64,000 nt of DNA, taken from positions 1-64,000 of the forward strand of contig DASXLD010000094.1 in assembly GCA_036496385.1 (NCBI GenBank). The letters run 5' to 3'. Below the pieces are notes generated by a model that did not search any database, was not told the DNA's origin, and worked only from the letters and a program-made list of their open reading frames with translations. A program made the translations under genes and the position numbers. The stretch is from Schlegelella_A sp036496385. GTDB lineage: Bacteria > Pseudomonadota > Gammaproteobacteria > Burkholderiales > Burkholderiaceae_C. This document shows, in pieces, positions 17,090 through 25,527 of the stretch (position 1 is its first letter; every line of letters begins with the position of its first letter).

Positions 17090-17955
17090 GCCGCGCTGCC
17101 GTCGTGCCGCGTCCGGGCGGCACCTTCTTCATCGACGGCATCGCCTTCTGGGCGCCGACGCTGCCGGGCTGGGCGCATGCGCGTGCCGCGCTGCGCGACG
17201 AAGCGGCGCCGCTCGCGGCACCGGCCAGGCGCCCGGCGCCCGAGCTGCTCGCCGCTGCCGAGCGCCGCCGCGCACCCGATACCGTCGCGCTGGCGCTCGA
17301 GGTTGCGGCGGCGGCGGTGCGCGAGTCGGGGCTCGACGCGGCGACGCTGCCCTCGATCTTCACGTCGGCGCACGGCGACCTCGCCGTCAACGACTACATG
17401 TGCACGACGCTGGCGAGCCAGCCGACGACGATCTCGCCGACCAAGTTCCACAACTCGGTGCACAACGCGGCCGCAGGCTACTGGACGATCGCGACCGGCT
17501 GCCGCGAAGCGAGCACCGCGCTGACCGCGTTCGACGCCAGCTTCGGCGCCGGCCTGCTCGAGGCGGCGAGCCAGTGCCAGGCCGACGCACGACCGGTGCT
17601 GCTCGTCGCCTTCGACGTCGAGGCGACGGGCGCGCTGGCATCGGTGACGGCGAGCGTCGGGCTTCTCGCCTGTGCGTTCGTGCTGTCGCCGAAGCGGAGC
17701 GAGCGAACGGTGGCGGCATTCGACTGGTCGCTCGCGACTGGCGCGTGCGAGACGACGTCGATCCGTTCCGCGGCGGCGCGAAGCCTCGGCGGCAATGCGA
17801 TGGCCGGTGCCCTGCCGTTGCTGGAGGCGATCGCCCTGACGGCGCCGGAGGTCGATGCGTCGCTGGTGTTGCCGCTGTCGCGCTCGCTGGCCCTGTCGCT
17901 GGCGGCGAAATCCTTCGCACGCAGCGGCGACGACTTCGCCGCGATCGCCGCATGA
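17086..17955 (+). CDS. Beta-ketoacyl synthase chain-length-factor-like protein
   Basis: 289 residues with a degenerate thiolase fold of the Ketoacyl-synt_2 type found in aryl polyene and related clusters. It lacks the TACSSS nucleophile: the equivalent region reads HNAAAGYWTIATGCREAS, and there is no second His motif. Such proteins pair with the catalytic ketosynthase and set chain length. Coupled at both ends: its ATG overlaps the ketosynthase stop by 4 bases, and the next gene's ATG overlaps its own stop. An Ala/Arg-rich region at 35-75 is poorly conserved-looking. Confidence 0.8.
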   Translation: MSRAAVVPRPGGTFFIDGIAFWAPTLPGWAHARAALRDEAAPLAAPARRPAPELLAAAERRRAPDTVALALEVAAAAVRESGLDAATLPSIFTSAHGDLAVNDYMCTTLASQPTTISPTKFHNSVHNAAAGYWTIATGCREASTALTAFDASFGAGLLEAASQCQADARPVLLVAFDVEATGALASVTASVGLLACAFVLSPKRSERTVAAFDWSLATGACETTSIRSAAARSLGGNAMAGALPLLEAIALTAPEVDASLVLPLSRSLALSLAAKSFARSGDDFAAIAA

Positions 17956-19598
17956 GCGATGCCGCAGCGCCGCGCGACAACGCGGTCGATCGCCACGACG
18001 TCGTCATCACCGGCGGCGGTCTCGCCGGACTGACGCTGGCGCTGCAACTGAAACAGGCAGTCGCCGACCTCGACGTCCTGGTCCTCGAGCGCAGGACGCA
18101 TCCGGTGCCGATCGCGGCCCACAAGGTCGGCGAATCGACGGTCGAGATCGGCGCCAACTACCTTGCCGAGGTGCTCGGCCTGAAGGCCCACCTGCAGGAG
18201 CAGCAGCTGAAGAAGTTCGGTTTTCGCTTCTTCTTCTCTGAAGGCCGGCGCGACATCGACGGCGTCACCGAGGTCGGCGCCAGCCGCTACCTCGCGGTCC
18301 CGAGCTACCAGATCGACCGCGGGCTGTTCGAGAACTTCCTCGCCGAGGAGGCGGTGCGGCGCGGCATTCGCTTCGAGGACGGCGCGCTCGTTCGCGACCT
18401 CGAGCTCGGCCGCGCCGGCGAGCGCCATGCCGTCGGCTACGCGCGGGGCAGGCATTCGCATCGCGCCGAGGCGCGCTGGCTCGTCGACGCCTGCGGTCGC
18501 GCCGGCCTCGTCAAGAAGAAGCTCGAGCTCGCCGAGCCGAACGCACACGCCGCCGGCGCCGCGTGGTTCCGGATCGCCGAGCGGATCGCGATCGACGACT
18601 GGTCGGCCGACGCCGGCTGGCGCGCGCGGTGCGATCCGCAAGCGCGCTGGCTCTCGACCAACCACCTCGTCGGTGCCGGCTACTGGGTCTGGCTGATCCC
18701 GCTCGCCTCGGGGTCGCACTCGGTCGGCATCGTCGCCGACCCGGCGCTGCATCCGATCGAGTCGATCAACACGTTCGACAAGGCGATGGCCTGGCTCGCT
18801 CGCCACCAGCCGCGCCTGTTCGATGCGCTCGACGGCAAGCGCCATCTCCTGCAGGACTTCGCTTTCCTGAAGCGTTTCTCGTACGGCTGCCGCCAGGTCT
18901 TCTCGGCCGACCGCTGGGCGATCACCGGCGAAGCCGGCCTCTTCCTCGATCCGTTCTACTCGCCAGGCACCGACTTCATCGCCATCGCCAATACCTACAT
19001 CACCGAGCTCGTCGCGCGTGATCGCGCCGGCCGGCCGACGGCCGCGCATGCACACGTCTTCGAGCAGATCTTCCGTTCGTTCTACGAGAGCACGCTCGCG
19101 CTCTACACCGGCCAGTACCCGATCTTCGGCGACCCCGCAGTGATGCCGATCAAGGTGATCTGGGACTACACGTACTACTGGGGCATCCTCGCCCAGTTCT
19201 TCTTCCAGCGCCGGCTCGCCGACCTGACGGCGTTCTCCGACCTGCGCGAAGAGCTTGCGCACTGCCAGGCGCTGAATGCGGCCATGCAGGCGTTGCTGCG
19301 CCGCTGGTCCGAAGTCGGCCATGGCCATCTCGCCGAGAACCGGCCGCGCATGCTCGACCAGGCCGCGCTGCCATGGTTCGACGAGCTCAACCGCAGCCTC
19401 AACGACCGGCTCGACGATCGCCGCTTTCGCGAGCGGATCGTCGCGTCGACGCGGCTGATGCGAAACCTCGCCGCTGCGATCCTCCGGCGCGCCGGCGCGA
19501 CCGCCGGGGTCGACGATGCCGGCCTCGACGACCTTCTCGCGACCACGCGCTTCGCCGAGGTCGACCGCGAAGCGAGCTTCTTCTTCGAGAACGCCTGA
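17952..19598 (+). CDS. FAD-dependent oxidoreductase, tryptophan-halogenase-like
   Basis: 548-residue flavoprotein. The dinucleotide fold VVITGGGLAGLTLALQL lies near residue 18, followed by GESTVEIGANYL, the GxSTxP/E-type motif of halogenase and geranylgeranyl-reductase-like flavoproteins. A second FAD motif reads WAITGEAGLFLDPFYSPGTDFI. The classical halogenase WxWxIP motif is only partly present (YWVWLIPLAS). Homologues accompany xanthomonadin/aryl-polyene-type genes, where they are proposed to modify the aryl head group. Halogenase versus hydroxylase or reductase cannot be decided here. Third gene of the coupled operon and convergent with selD (14 bases apart). Confidence 0.8.
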   Translation: MSDAAAPRDNAVDRHDVVITGGGLAGLTLALQLKQAVADLDVLVLERRTHPVPIAAHKVGESTVEIGANYLAEVLGLKAHLQEQQLKKFGFRFFFSEGRRDIDGVTEVGASRYLAVPSYQIDRGLFENFLAEEAVRRGIRFEDGALVRDLELGRAGERHAVGYARGRHSHRAEARWLVDACGRAGLVKKKLELAEPNAHAAGAAWFRIAERIAIDDWSADAGWRARCDPQARWLSTNHLVGAGYWVWLIPLASGSHSVGIVADPALHPIESINTFDKAMAWLARHQPRLFDALDGKRHLLQDFAFLKRFSYGCRQVFSADRWAITGEAGLFLDPFYSPGTDFIAIANTYITELVARDRAGRPTAAHAHVFEQIFRSFYESTLALYTGQYPIFGDPAVMPIKVIWDYTYYWGILAQFFFQRRLADLTAFSDLREELAHCQALNAAMQALLRRWSEVGHGHLAENRPRMLDQAALPWFDELNRSLNDRLDDRRFRERIVASTRLMRNLAAAILRRAGATAGVDDAGLDDLLATTRFAEVDREASFFFENA

Positions 19599-19612
19599 TC
19601 GCTGCGGCCGGG

Positions 19613-20704
19613 TCAGGCCGCGATGCGCAGCCGCGCCGGCCCGGCGCGGACCGAGCCGATGACTGCGGCGGCATCGAATCCTTCGGCGCGAAAGACGCCG
19701 AGCACGTCGTCGAGCGCGGCGGGATCGCAGCTGACGAGCAGGCCGCCGGAGGTCTGCGGGTCGGCGAGCAGGTCGCGCGCGGCAGCCGACAGCGCCGGAT
19801 CGAGGTCGACCTCGGCGCCGTAGCCCGCCCAGTTGCGACCCGACGCGCCGGTGACGAAGCCGTCGGCGGCACGTTGCTCCACCCCTGCCAGCAGCGGCAC
19901 GCGCGACCAGGCGATCTCGATCGCGAGCCCGGCGCCGCGCGCCAGCTCGAGGGCATGGCCGGCGAGGCCGAAGCCGGTGACGTCGGTGATCGCATGCACG
20001 CCCGCCATCGCCGCCAAAGCGATGCCCGGCGTGTTCAGCCGCGTCGTCGTCTCGATCAGCTGGCGATAGCCGGCGTCGTCGAGCGCGTTCTTCTTGAGCG
20101 CCGCCGAGAGCACGCCGACGCCGATCGGCTTGCCGAGGACGAGCGCGTCGCCGGCCTTCGCGTCGGCATTGCGCCGCACCCGCTTCGGATGGACGAGGCC
20201 CATGACGACGAGCCCGTAGATCGGCTCGACCGAGTCGATCGTGTGGCCGCCGGCGATCGGGATGCCGGCTTCGCGGCACACCGATTCGCCGCCCTGGATG
20301 ATCCTGCCGATGACGTCGACCGGCAGCTCGGCGATCGGCATCGCGACCAGCGCCAGCGCCATGATCGGCTTGCCACCCATCGCGTAGACGTCGCTGATGG
20401 CGTTGGTCGCGGCGATGCGGCCGAACTCGAACGGGTCGTCGACGATCGGCATGAAGAAGTCGGTCGTCGCGATCAGCGCCTGCTCGTCGTTGAGACGGTA
20501 CACGGCGGCGTCGTCCGCGGTCTCGATGCCGACCATCAGCTCGGGCGGAACGATGCCGCCGGCGCTCTTCCTCAGGATCTCGGCGAGCACGCCGGGCGCG
20601 ATCTTGCAGCCGCAGCCACCCCCGTGCGAGAAGCTCGTGAGGCGAAGCGGCGCCGGATTCGGCGGCAGCCTGGCAGCGGCGTCAGAAGCGGTGTCCGAAA
20701 GCAT
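19613..20704 (-). CDS. selD: Selenide, water dikinase (selenophosphate synthase; SenC role)
   Basis: 363 residues. Makes selenophosphate from selenide and ATP. The glycine-rich catalytic segment is SHGGGCGCKIAP, with C31, C33 and K34; the catalytic residue is Cys, not selenocysteine. Other hallmarks are TTDFFMPIVDDPFEFGRIAA, ATNAISDVYAMGG, AGGHTID and LADPQTSGGLL. It lies 44 bases downstream of senB on the same strand and belongs to the selenoneine locus, where the selD homologue is called senC. Its product could also serve tRNA selenouridine or selenocysteine synthesis, but no selA, selB or selU is visible here. Confidence 0.97.
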   Translation of the reverse strand: MLSDTASDAAARLPPNPAPLRLTSFSHGGGCGCKIAPGVLAEILRKSAGGIVPPELMVGIETADDAAVYRLNDEQALIATTDFFMPIVDDPFEFGRIAATNAISDVYAMGGKPIMALALVAMPIAELPVDVIGRIIQGGESVCREAGIPIAGGHTIDSVEPIYGLVVMGLVHPKRVRRNADAKAGDALVLGKPIGVGVLSAALKKNALDDAGYRQLIETTTRLNTPGIALAAMAGVHAITDVTGFGLAGHALELARGAGLAIEIAWSRVPLLAGVEQRAADGFVTGASGRNWAGYGAEVDLDPALSAAARDLLADPQTSGGLLVSCDPAALDDVLGVFRAEGFDAAAVIGSVRAGPARLRIAA

Positions 20705-20748
20705 GGCAATCCGATCGCGAAGGTGAACGTATGGGCGCCGAGATTGTC

Positions 20749-21729
20749 TCAGCGCCCGCGCTTCGGCGCAGCCAGCAGCCCCGCCACGAGCGAGCGCACC
20801 GCGCGGCGCTCGACGGCGGGAAGAAAGAGCGGCTCGCGCGCGGCGCACTGTGCGTGCAGGCGACCCGCGAATGCAGCGTCGCGGCGGAACCGCCGCATCA
20901 GCGCCGCCAGCGCTACGGCATCGCCGACCCGGAAGTAGCCTTCGTAATCGTCGCCGAGCAGGCCGACGTTGCCGTCGATGCGGCTCGCGAGCACGGGCAC
21001 GCCCGAGCGCACGGCCTCGATGACGACGTTGGCGCCGCCTTCCATCCGGCTCGGATGGACAAGAGCGCGTGCCCGCGCGATCGTTCGCCGCGCGGCCGCG
21101 TGGTCGAGCGCGCCGAGCCAGCGGTAGGCCGGGCACGCCGCCATCGTCGCCCGCGCCGCGGTGGCGAGCCGCTCGTCGAGCGCCGCGCCGACGTGAGCGA
21201 TCGTCGGCGGGTCGCCGTCCTGGGCGAGCAGCCGCGCTGCCCGCAGCAGCGTCGCCGGATCCTTTTCGTCGCGCAGATGGCCGACGGCGACGAACTCGGC
21301 GTCGCGTTGCGAGCGCCGAACGCGCAGCGACGACGCCGACTGCACGATCACGACCGTCTTGGCGCGGCTCGCGGCGTCGAGACGGCGAAGCGCCGCCTCC
21401 TGCAGGACGATGATGCGGCTGGCACACTCGAGCGAATGTCTTGCGTCGGCATCGAGATCGAGGTCGCGGTAGAGGTCGGTGCCGGTCAGCACGAGCACGA
21501 GCGGCGCCTCGGGCCGGTGTTCGCGCCAGCGTTTGATCTCTGGCGCCGAGCGGCGCGCATGCAACGCGATCAGGAGATCGGCCGTGCCGTCCATGGCGGC
21601 GACGACCTCGACGTCGGCAATCGGCTCGAGAAAGCGCTGCCAGCGCGCCGCGGTGTGCCAGTTGCCGTTGTTGGCGCCAGCGAGCGCCGGCGAGACGATG
21701 CACACCCGCGGCGTCGGCACGGAACCCAT
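20749..21729 (-). CDS. senB: Selenosugar synthase SenB (GT-B glycosyltransferase family)
   Basis: 326 residues. In the published selenoneine pathway SenB couples selenophosphate with UDP-GlcNAc (or a related UDP-sugar) to form a selenosugar. This protein has the GT4-like GT-B layout: an N-terminal glycine-rich loop with GANNGNWHTAARWQRF (about 18-33), the acceptor-side TGTDLYRDL (82-90), and the donor-binding E-x7-E in SRMEGGANVVIEA (E230, E238). Identification rests on these family features plus tight linkage to selD and the EgtB-like senA, which is diagnostic for the sen cluster. Starts at ATG 21729, 32 bases from the divergent senA start. Confidence 0.9.
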   Translation of the reverse strand: MGSVPTPRVCIVSPALAGANNGNWHTAARWQRFLEPIADVEVVAAMDGTADLLIALHARRSAPEIKRWREHRPEAPLVLVLTGTDLYRDLDLDADARHSLECASRIIVLQEAALRRLDAASRAKTVVIVQSASSLRVRRSQRDAEFVAVGHLRDEKDPATLLRAARLLAQDGDPPTIAHVGAALDERLATAARATMAACPAYRWLGALDHAAARRTIARARALVHPSRMEGGANVVIEAVRSGVPVLASRIDGNVGLLGDDYEGYFRVGDAVALAALMRRFRRDAAFAGRLHAQCAAREPLFLPAVERRAVRSLVAGLLAAPKRGR

Positions 21730-21761
21730 CGGTCGATGATGGCACGAGGCCAGGCAGGGTG

Positions 21762-22952
21762 ATGACCGCTGACGCGCGCCGCCTCGCCGGCCCGGCGCTC
21801 GCCGAAGCGCTTCGCGACGCCCGCGCCACGACGCTGGCGCGGACGATGGACCTCGACGACGACGCCTGGCGCGTGCCGCAGCAGGCCGGCGTCAATCCGG
21901 TCGCCTGGGAGCTCGGCCACCTCGCCTGGTTCGCCGAGTTCTGGATCCTGCGCGGGCCGCACCGCCTCGGCAACGACGGCTTCGTCGTTGCCCGCGAGCC
22001 GGCTGCGATCGCCGGGCCCGACGCGATCTTCGATTCGGCACGGCTCGCGCACGCCGACCGCTGGCAAGTCGAACTGCCTTCGCGCAGCGAGCTGCTGCGG
22101 CGGCTCGACGGCCAGCTCGCCGCCTGCCTCGACCGCATCGCGCCCGACGAGGACGACGACGCGGCCAACTACTTCCACCGCCTCGCCCTGTTCCATGAGG
22201 ACATGCACGGCGAAGCGTTCACCTGGCTGCGAGCGACCTTCGGCTGGCCGGTGCCGGCGGCAACGCCTCCGCTGCCGGCGCTGCCCGCGAGCGAGCCGCT
22301 CGCGATCGCCGGCGGCGAGCTCGTCCTCGGCCACGCCGCCGGCGCGCGCGGCTTCGCGTTCGACAACGAGGAGCCGCCGCTGGCGATACGGGTCGGCGCC
22401 TTCGAGATCGATGCGACCCCGGTGAGGAATGCCGAGTTCGCCCGCTTCGTCGACGCCGGCGGCTACAACGACCGGACGCTCTGGCCCGGTGCGGCGGCAG
22501 CATGGCGCGCGCGTCAGCCGCGCGCCTATCCGACGCGCTGGCGGCGTCGCGACGGCGGCGGCTGGCAGATGCGCTGGTTCGACCGCTGGCAGCCGCTCGC
22601 TGCCGAAGCGCCGGTGATCCACGTCAGCGCATGGGAGGCCGAGGCGTACTGTCGCTGGGCCAAGCGCCGCCTGCCGACCGCGGCGGAGTGGGAGCGGGCA
22701 GCGCGCGATCCGCGCTTCCATTGGGGCCGAAGCGTCTGGGAATGGACCGCCGACGCCTTTTCGCCCTACCCCGGCTTCGTCGCCGGGCCCTACGCCGACT
22801 ACTCCAGGCCGTGGTTCGGCGATCATCGCGAGCTGCGCGGCGGGGCGTTCGCGACCCACGCGCGACTGCACGATCCGCGCTATCGCAATTTCTTCGTCGC
22901 CGACCGCAACGACGTCTTCGCCGGCTTTCGTACCGCCGCCCTTGCCCACTGA
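21762..22952 (+). CDS. senA: Selenoneine synthase SenA (EgtB-like non-haem iron enzyme)
   Basis: 396 residues. In the described pathway SenA uses O2 and non-haem iron to join a selenosugar to hercynine and release selenoneine. It has a DinB-like N-terminal domain with the iron-binding three-His set at the EgtB spacing: H53 (WELGHLAWFAEF), H145 and H149 (FHEDMHGEAF; EgtB uses H51, H134, H138). A formylglycine-generating-enzyme-type domain follows (about 170-396), with LPTAAEWERAARD, VWEWTADAF and LRGGAFATH. GTG 21759 and ATG 21762 are both possible; ATG is preferred. An EgtB (ergothioneine) identity is the alternative, but the neighbours selD and senB argue for SenA. Confidence 0.9.
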   Translation: MTADARRLAGPALAEALRDARATTLARTMDLDDDAWRVPQQAGVNPVAWELGHLAWFAEFWILRGPHRLGNDGFVVAREPAAIAGPDAIFDSARLAHADRWQVELPSRSELLRRLDGQLAACLDRIAPDEDDDAANYFHRLALFHEDMHGEAFTWLRATFGWPVPAATPPLPALPASEPLAIAGGELVLGHAAGARGFAFDNEEPPLAIRVGAFEIDATPVRNAEFARFVDAGGYNDRTLWPGAAAAWRARQPRAYPTRWRRRDGGGWQMRWFDRWQPLAAEAPVIHVSAWEAEAYCRWAKRRLPTAAEWERAARDPRFHWGRSVWEWTADAFSPYPGFVAGPYADYSRPWFGDHRELRGGAFATHARLHDPRYRNFFVADRNDVFAGFRTAALAH

Positions 22953-22967
22953 TCGAAAGACACTGCC

Positions 22968-23837
22968 ATGACGATCCTCCGTTTGCTCCTCGCCGGCGTC
23001 GCGCTCGTCGCCGGCCTCGTGCTGCCACCCGCCGCGTCGGCGCAGAGCGCAGGCGTGCTGCGCGTCTCGGCGATTCCCGACGAGGCGCCGACCGAGCTGC
23101 AGCGCAAGTTCAAGCCGCTCGGCGAGTACCTGAAGCACGAGACCGGGCTCGACGTCCAGTTCATTCCGGTCACCGACTACGCCGCCGTCGTCGAGGGCCT
23201 GGCGACGAACAAGCTCGACCTCGCCTGGCTCGGCGGCTTCACGTACGTCCAGGCCCGGCTGCGCACGAATGGCGGCGTGACCCCGATCGTGCAGCGCGCC
23301 GAGGACGCGAAGTTCACGAGCCGCTTCATCGTCCCGGTCGGCAGCACCGCGAAGACGCTCGCCGACCTCAAGGGCAAGACGTTCGCGTTCGGCGCGCCGT
23401 CGTCGACCTCGGGCAGCCTGATGCCGCGCTACTACCTGCTGCAGGCGGGGATCGACCCCGAGCGCGACTTCAAGTCGGTCGCCTTCTCGGGCGCACACGA
23501 TGCAACGGTCGCCTTCGTCGCCGCCGGCCGCGCCGAGGCCGGCGTCCTCAACGCCTCGGTGATGGACAAGCTCGTCGAGAGCCACAACGCGAACGCCGAG
23601 AAGGTCCGCGTGCTCGCCGTGACGCCGCCCTACTTCGACTACAACTGGACGGTGCGGCCCGGGCTCGATCCGGCGCTGACGAAGAAGCTCGCCGACGCCT
23701 TCCTGAAGCTCGATCCGGCCGTGCCGGCGATGAAGGAGATCATGGACCTGCAGCGTGCGAGCAAGTTCATCCCGACTCAGAACTCGAACTACGACAGCAT
23801 CGAAGCGGCGGCCCGCTCGGCAGGGCTCATCAAGTAG
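22968..23837 (+). CDS. Phosphonate-type ABC transporter substrate-binding protein, putative selenate/selenite binder
   Basis: 289-residue periplasmic PhnD-family protein. Signal peptide ends near ASAQS|AG (27). Family motifs: AIPDEAPTELQRKFKPLGEYL, an oxyanion-contacting region DLAWLGGFTYVQA, and GKTFAFGAPSSTSGSLMPRYYL (Ser/Thr-rich loop). It starts 15 bases after senA and is followed by an ATPase and two permeases, so the importer is probably cotranscribed with senA. A subgroup of PhnD-like proteins linked to selD is annotated in databases as putative selenate transporter. That assignment is from memory and context, not from residues unique to selenate. Confidence 0.8.
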   Translation: MTILRLLLAGVALVAGLVLPPAASAQSAGVLRVSAIPDEAPTELQRKFKPLGEYLKHETGLDVQFIPVTDYAAVVEGLATNKLDLAWLGGFTYVQARLRTNGGVTPIVQRAEDAKFTSRFIVPVGSTAKTLADLKGKTFAFGAPSSTSGSLMPRYYLLQAGIDPERDFKSVAFSGAHDATVAFVAAGRAEAGVLNASVMDKLVESHNANAEKVRVLAVTPPYFDYNWTVRPGLDPALTKKLADAFLKLDPAVPAMKEIMDLQRASKFIPTQNSNYDSIEAAARSAGLIK

Positions 23838-24682
23838 TGACCGCGACCGCCGACGCCGTCCGGATCGACGACGGCGAGCTCGTCCATCCGAACGGGCACC
23901 GCGCGTTGCGGGCGGTGACGCTCGGTCTCGGCGCCGGCGAGCGGGCGGCCGTCATCGGGCCTTCGGGCGCCGGCAAGACGACACTCGTTCGCGTCCTCGG
24001 CACGTCGCTGAGGCCGACACAGGGCAGGCTCGCGCTCGGCGGGGTCGACCCCTGGCAGCTCGGCGCCGCCGCGCTGCGCCGCTTGCGGAGCAGCATCGGC
24101 GTCGTCCATCAGAGCCCGCCGATCCCGCCGCGCCTGCGCGTCGTCACCGCCGTCCTCGCCGGCCGGCTCGGCACGCGGCCGGCGTGGCAGTCGCTCGCCT
24201 CGCTGCTGGCGCCGGTCGATGCCGCCGGCGCGCGCGCGGCGCTCGAGCGGCTCGACCTCGGCGAGCGCGTCTTCGATCGCTGCGATCGGCTCTCGGGCGG
24301 CCAGCTGCAGCGGGTCGGCATCGCCCGCGTGCTCTACCAGCAGCCGGCGCTCATCCTCGCCGACGAGCCGGTCTCGGCACTCGATCCGACGCTCGCCGAC
24401 GCCAGCGTCGGCGCGCTCGTCGCCGAGAGCGAGCAGCGCGGCGCGACGCTCGTCGCTTCGCTGCACGCGGTCGACCTGGCGCTGAAATGGTTCCCGCGCC
24501 TGATCGGCATGCGCGGCGGCGAGATCGTCTTCGACCGGCCGACCGCCGCGGTCACGAGCACGATGCTGCACGATCTCTACGCCACCGAGGGGCGCGTCCT
24601 GCCGCGCCAGGGCGTCGACGGCATCGTCGACGCGGCGCGCGCCGCCAACGTCGTCGTCCTCAAGCGGCCCGGCTGCCAGTGA
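23837..24682 (+). CDS. ABC transporter ATP-binding protein (phosphonate/selenate-type importer)
   Basis: 281-residue ATPase that energises the adjacent importer. Walker A GPSGAGKTTL near residue 43; Q-loop VHQS near 93; signature LSGGQLQRVGIARVL; Walker B ALILADEP with SALDP; switch His in SLHAVDLA. GTG 23837 overlaps the binding-protein stop by one base. The sequence resembles PhnC. A C-terminal extension of about 40 residues follows the nucleotide-binding domain. The downstream permease start overlaps its stop by four bases (GTGA). Confidence 0.9.
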   Translation: MTATADAVRIDDGELVHPNGHRALRAVTLGLGAGERAAVIGPSGAGKTTLVRVLGTSLRPTQGRLALGGVDPWQLGAAALRRLRSSIGVVHQSPPIPPRLRVVTAVLAGRLGTRPAWQSLASLLAPVDAAGARAALERLDLGERVFDRCDRLSGGQLQRVGIARVLYQQPALILADEPVSALDPTLADASVGALVAESEQRGATLVASLHAVDLALKWFPRLIGMRGGEIVFDRPTAAVTSTMLHDLYATEGRVLPRQGVDGIVDAARAANVVVLKRPGCQ

Positions 24683-25527
24683 GCGCTTCGACCGCGGCAC
24701 TCGATCGCGGAGCAGCGCTGCCCGACCCGGCGGCACGCGGCCGGCTGACCGCGCTCGTCGTCGCGGTCATCGTCCTCTGGCCGTTGCTGGCCCTGGCCGA
24801 GTTCAAGCCCTGGCAGCTCTTCGACGGTGCCAACGCCGAGGTCATGGCGAACTTTCTCGCCGGCTTCTGGCCGCCGGCGACCGGCCGCGACTTCCTCGCC
24901 CTGCTCGCCAAGGCGACACTCGAGACGCTCGCGATCGCGACCGCGGGCATCTCGCTCGCCTTCGTCGTCGCGGTTCCGCTCGCGGCGCTCGCGACGCGAT
25001 CGCTCTCGGTCTCGCGCATCGGCCCGGCGCCGCACCGCGCCCTCGGCGCCGGCGTGCGGACGGCGACGCGCGCCGTCCTCACCGTGCTGCGGGCGATCCC
25101 CGAGGTCGTCTGGGCACTCGTCTTCGTGCGCGCGCTCGGCCTCGGCCCCGGCGCCGGCGTCCTCGCGCTCGCCGTCACCTATGGCGGCATGCTCGGCAAG
25201 GTCTACACCGAGATCCTCGAATCGGGCGACACCCGCTCGGCGCGCGCGCTCCTCGAAGCCGGCAGCCCGCGCGTCGCCGCGTTGCTCTACGCGCTCGTGC
25301 CGAGCACGGCCCAGGAGCTGGCGTCGTACACCGTCTATCGCTGGGAATGCGCCGTGCGCGCATCGGTCGTGATGGGCTTCGTCGGCGCCGGCGGGCTCGG
25401 CCAGCTGATGGACCAGTCGATGAAGATGCTGAACGGCGGCGAGGCCAGCACGATCCTGCTCACCTTCCTCCTCCTCGTCGTCGTCGCCGATGCGCTGAGC
25501 GTCGTCATCCGCAAGGTGCTGGCATGA
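24679..25527 (+). CDS. ABC transporter permease 1 (PhnE-like)
   Basis: 282-residue inner-membrane permease of the same importer. About six membrane segments, with the first at residues 24-42. The cytoplasmic EAA loop reads LLEAGSPRVAALLYALVP, and the C-terminal GFVGAGGLGQLM is the PhnE/BPD permease signature. The GTG start overlaps the ATPase stop. Together with the next gene it forms a heterodimeric channel, as in phosphonate-type systems with two permeases. Confidence 0.88.
   Translation: MSASTAALDRGAALPDPAARGRLTALVVAVIVLWPLLALAEFKPWQLFDGANAEVMANFLAGFWPPATGRDFLALLAKATLETLAIATAGISLAFVVAVPLAALATRSLSVSRIGPAPHRALGAGVRTATRAVLTVLRAIPEVVWALVFVRALGLGPGAGVLALAVTYGGMLGKVYTEILESGDTRSARALLEAGSPRVAALLYALVPSTAQELASYTVYRWECAVRASVVMGFVGAGGLGQLMDQSMKMLNGGEASTILLTFLLLVVVADALSVVIRKVLA

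Noticed and set aside
19598..19624. Possible terminator hairpin between the halogenase-like gene and selD (GCGGCC/GGCCGC)
   Set aside because: Only a 6-bp core stem, no extension without bulges and no U-tract; such stems arise often by chance in this composition.
20602..20615. Selenocysteine-encoding TGA in SelD
   Set aside because: The catalytic segment reads Cys-Gly-Cys-Lys with ordinary Cys codons and no in-frame TGA.
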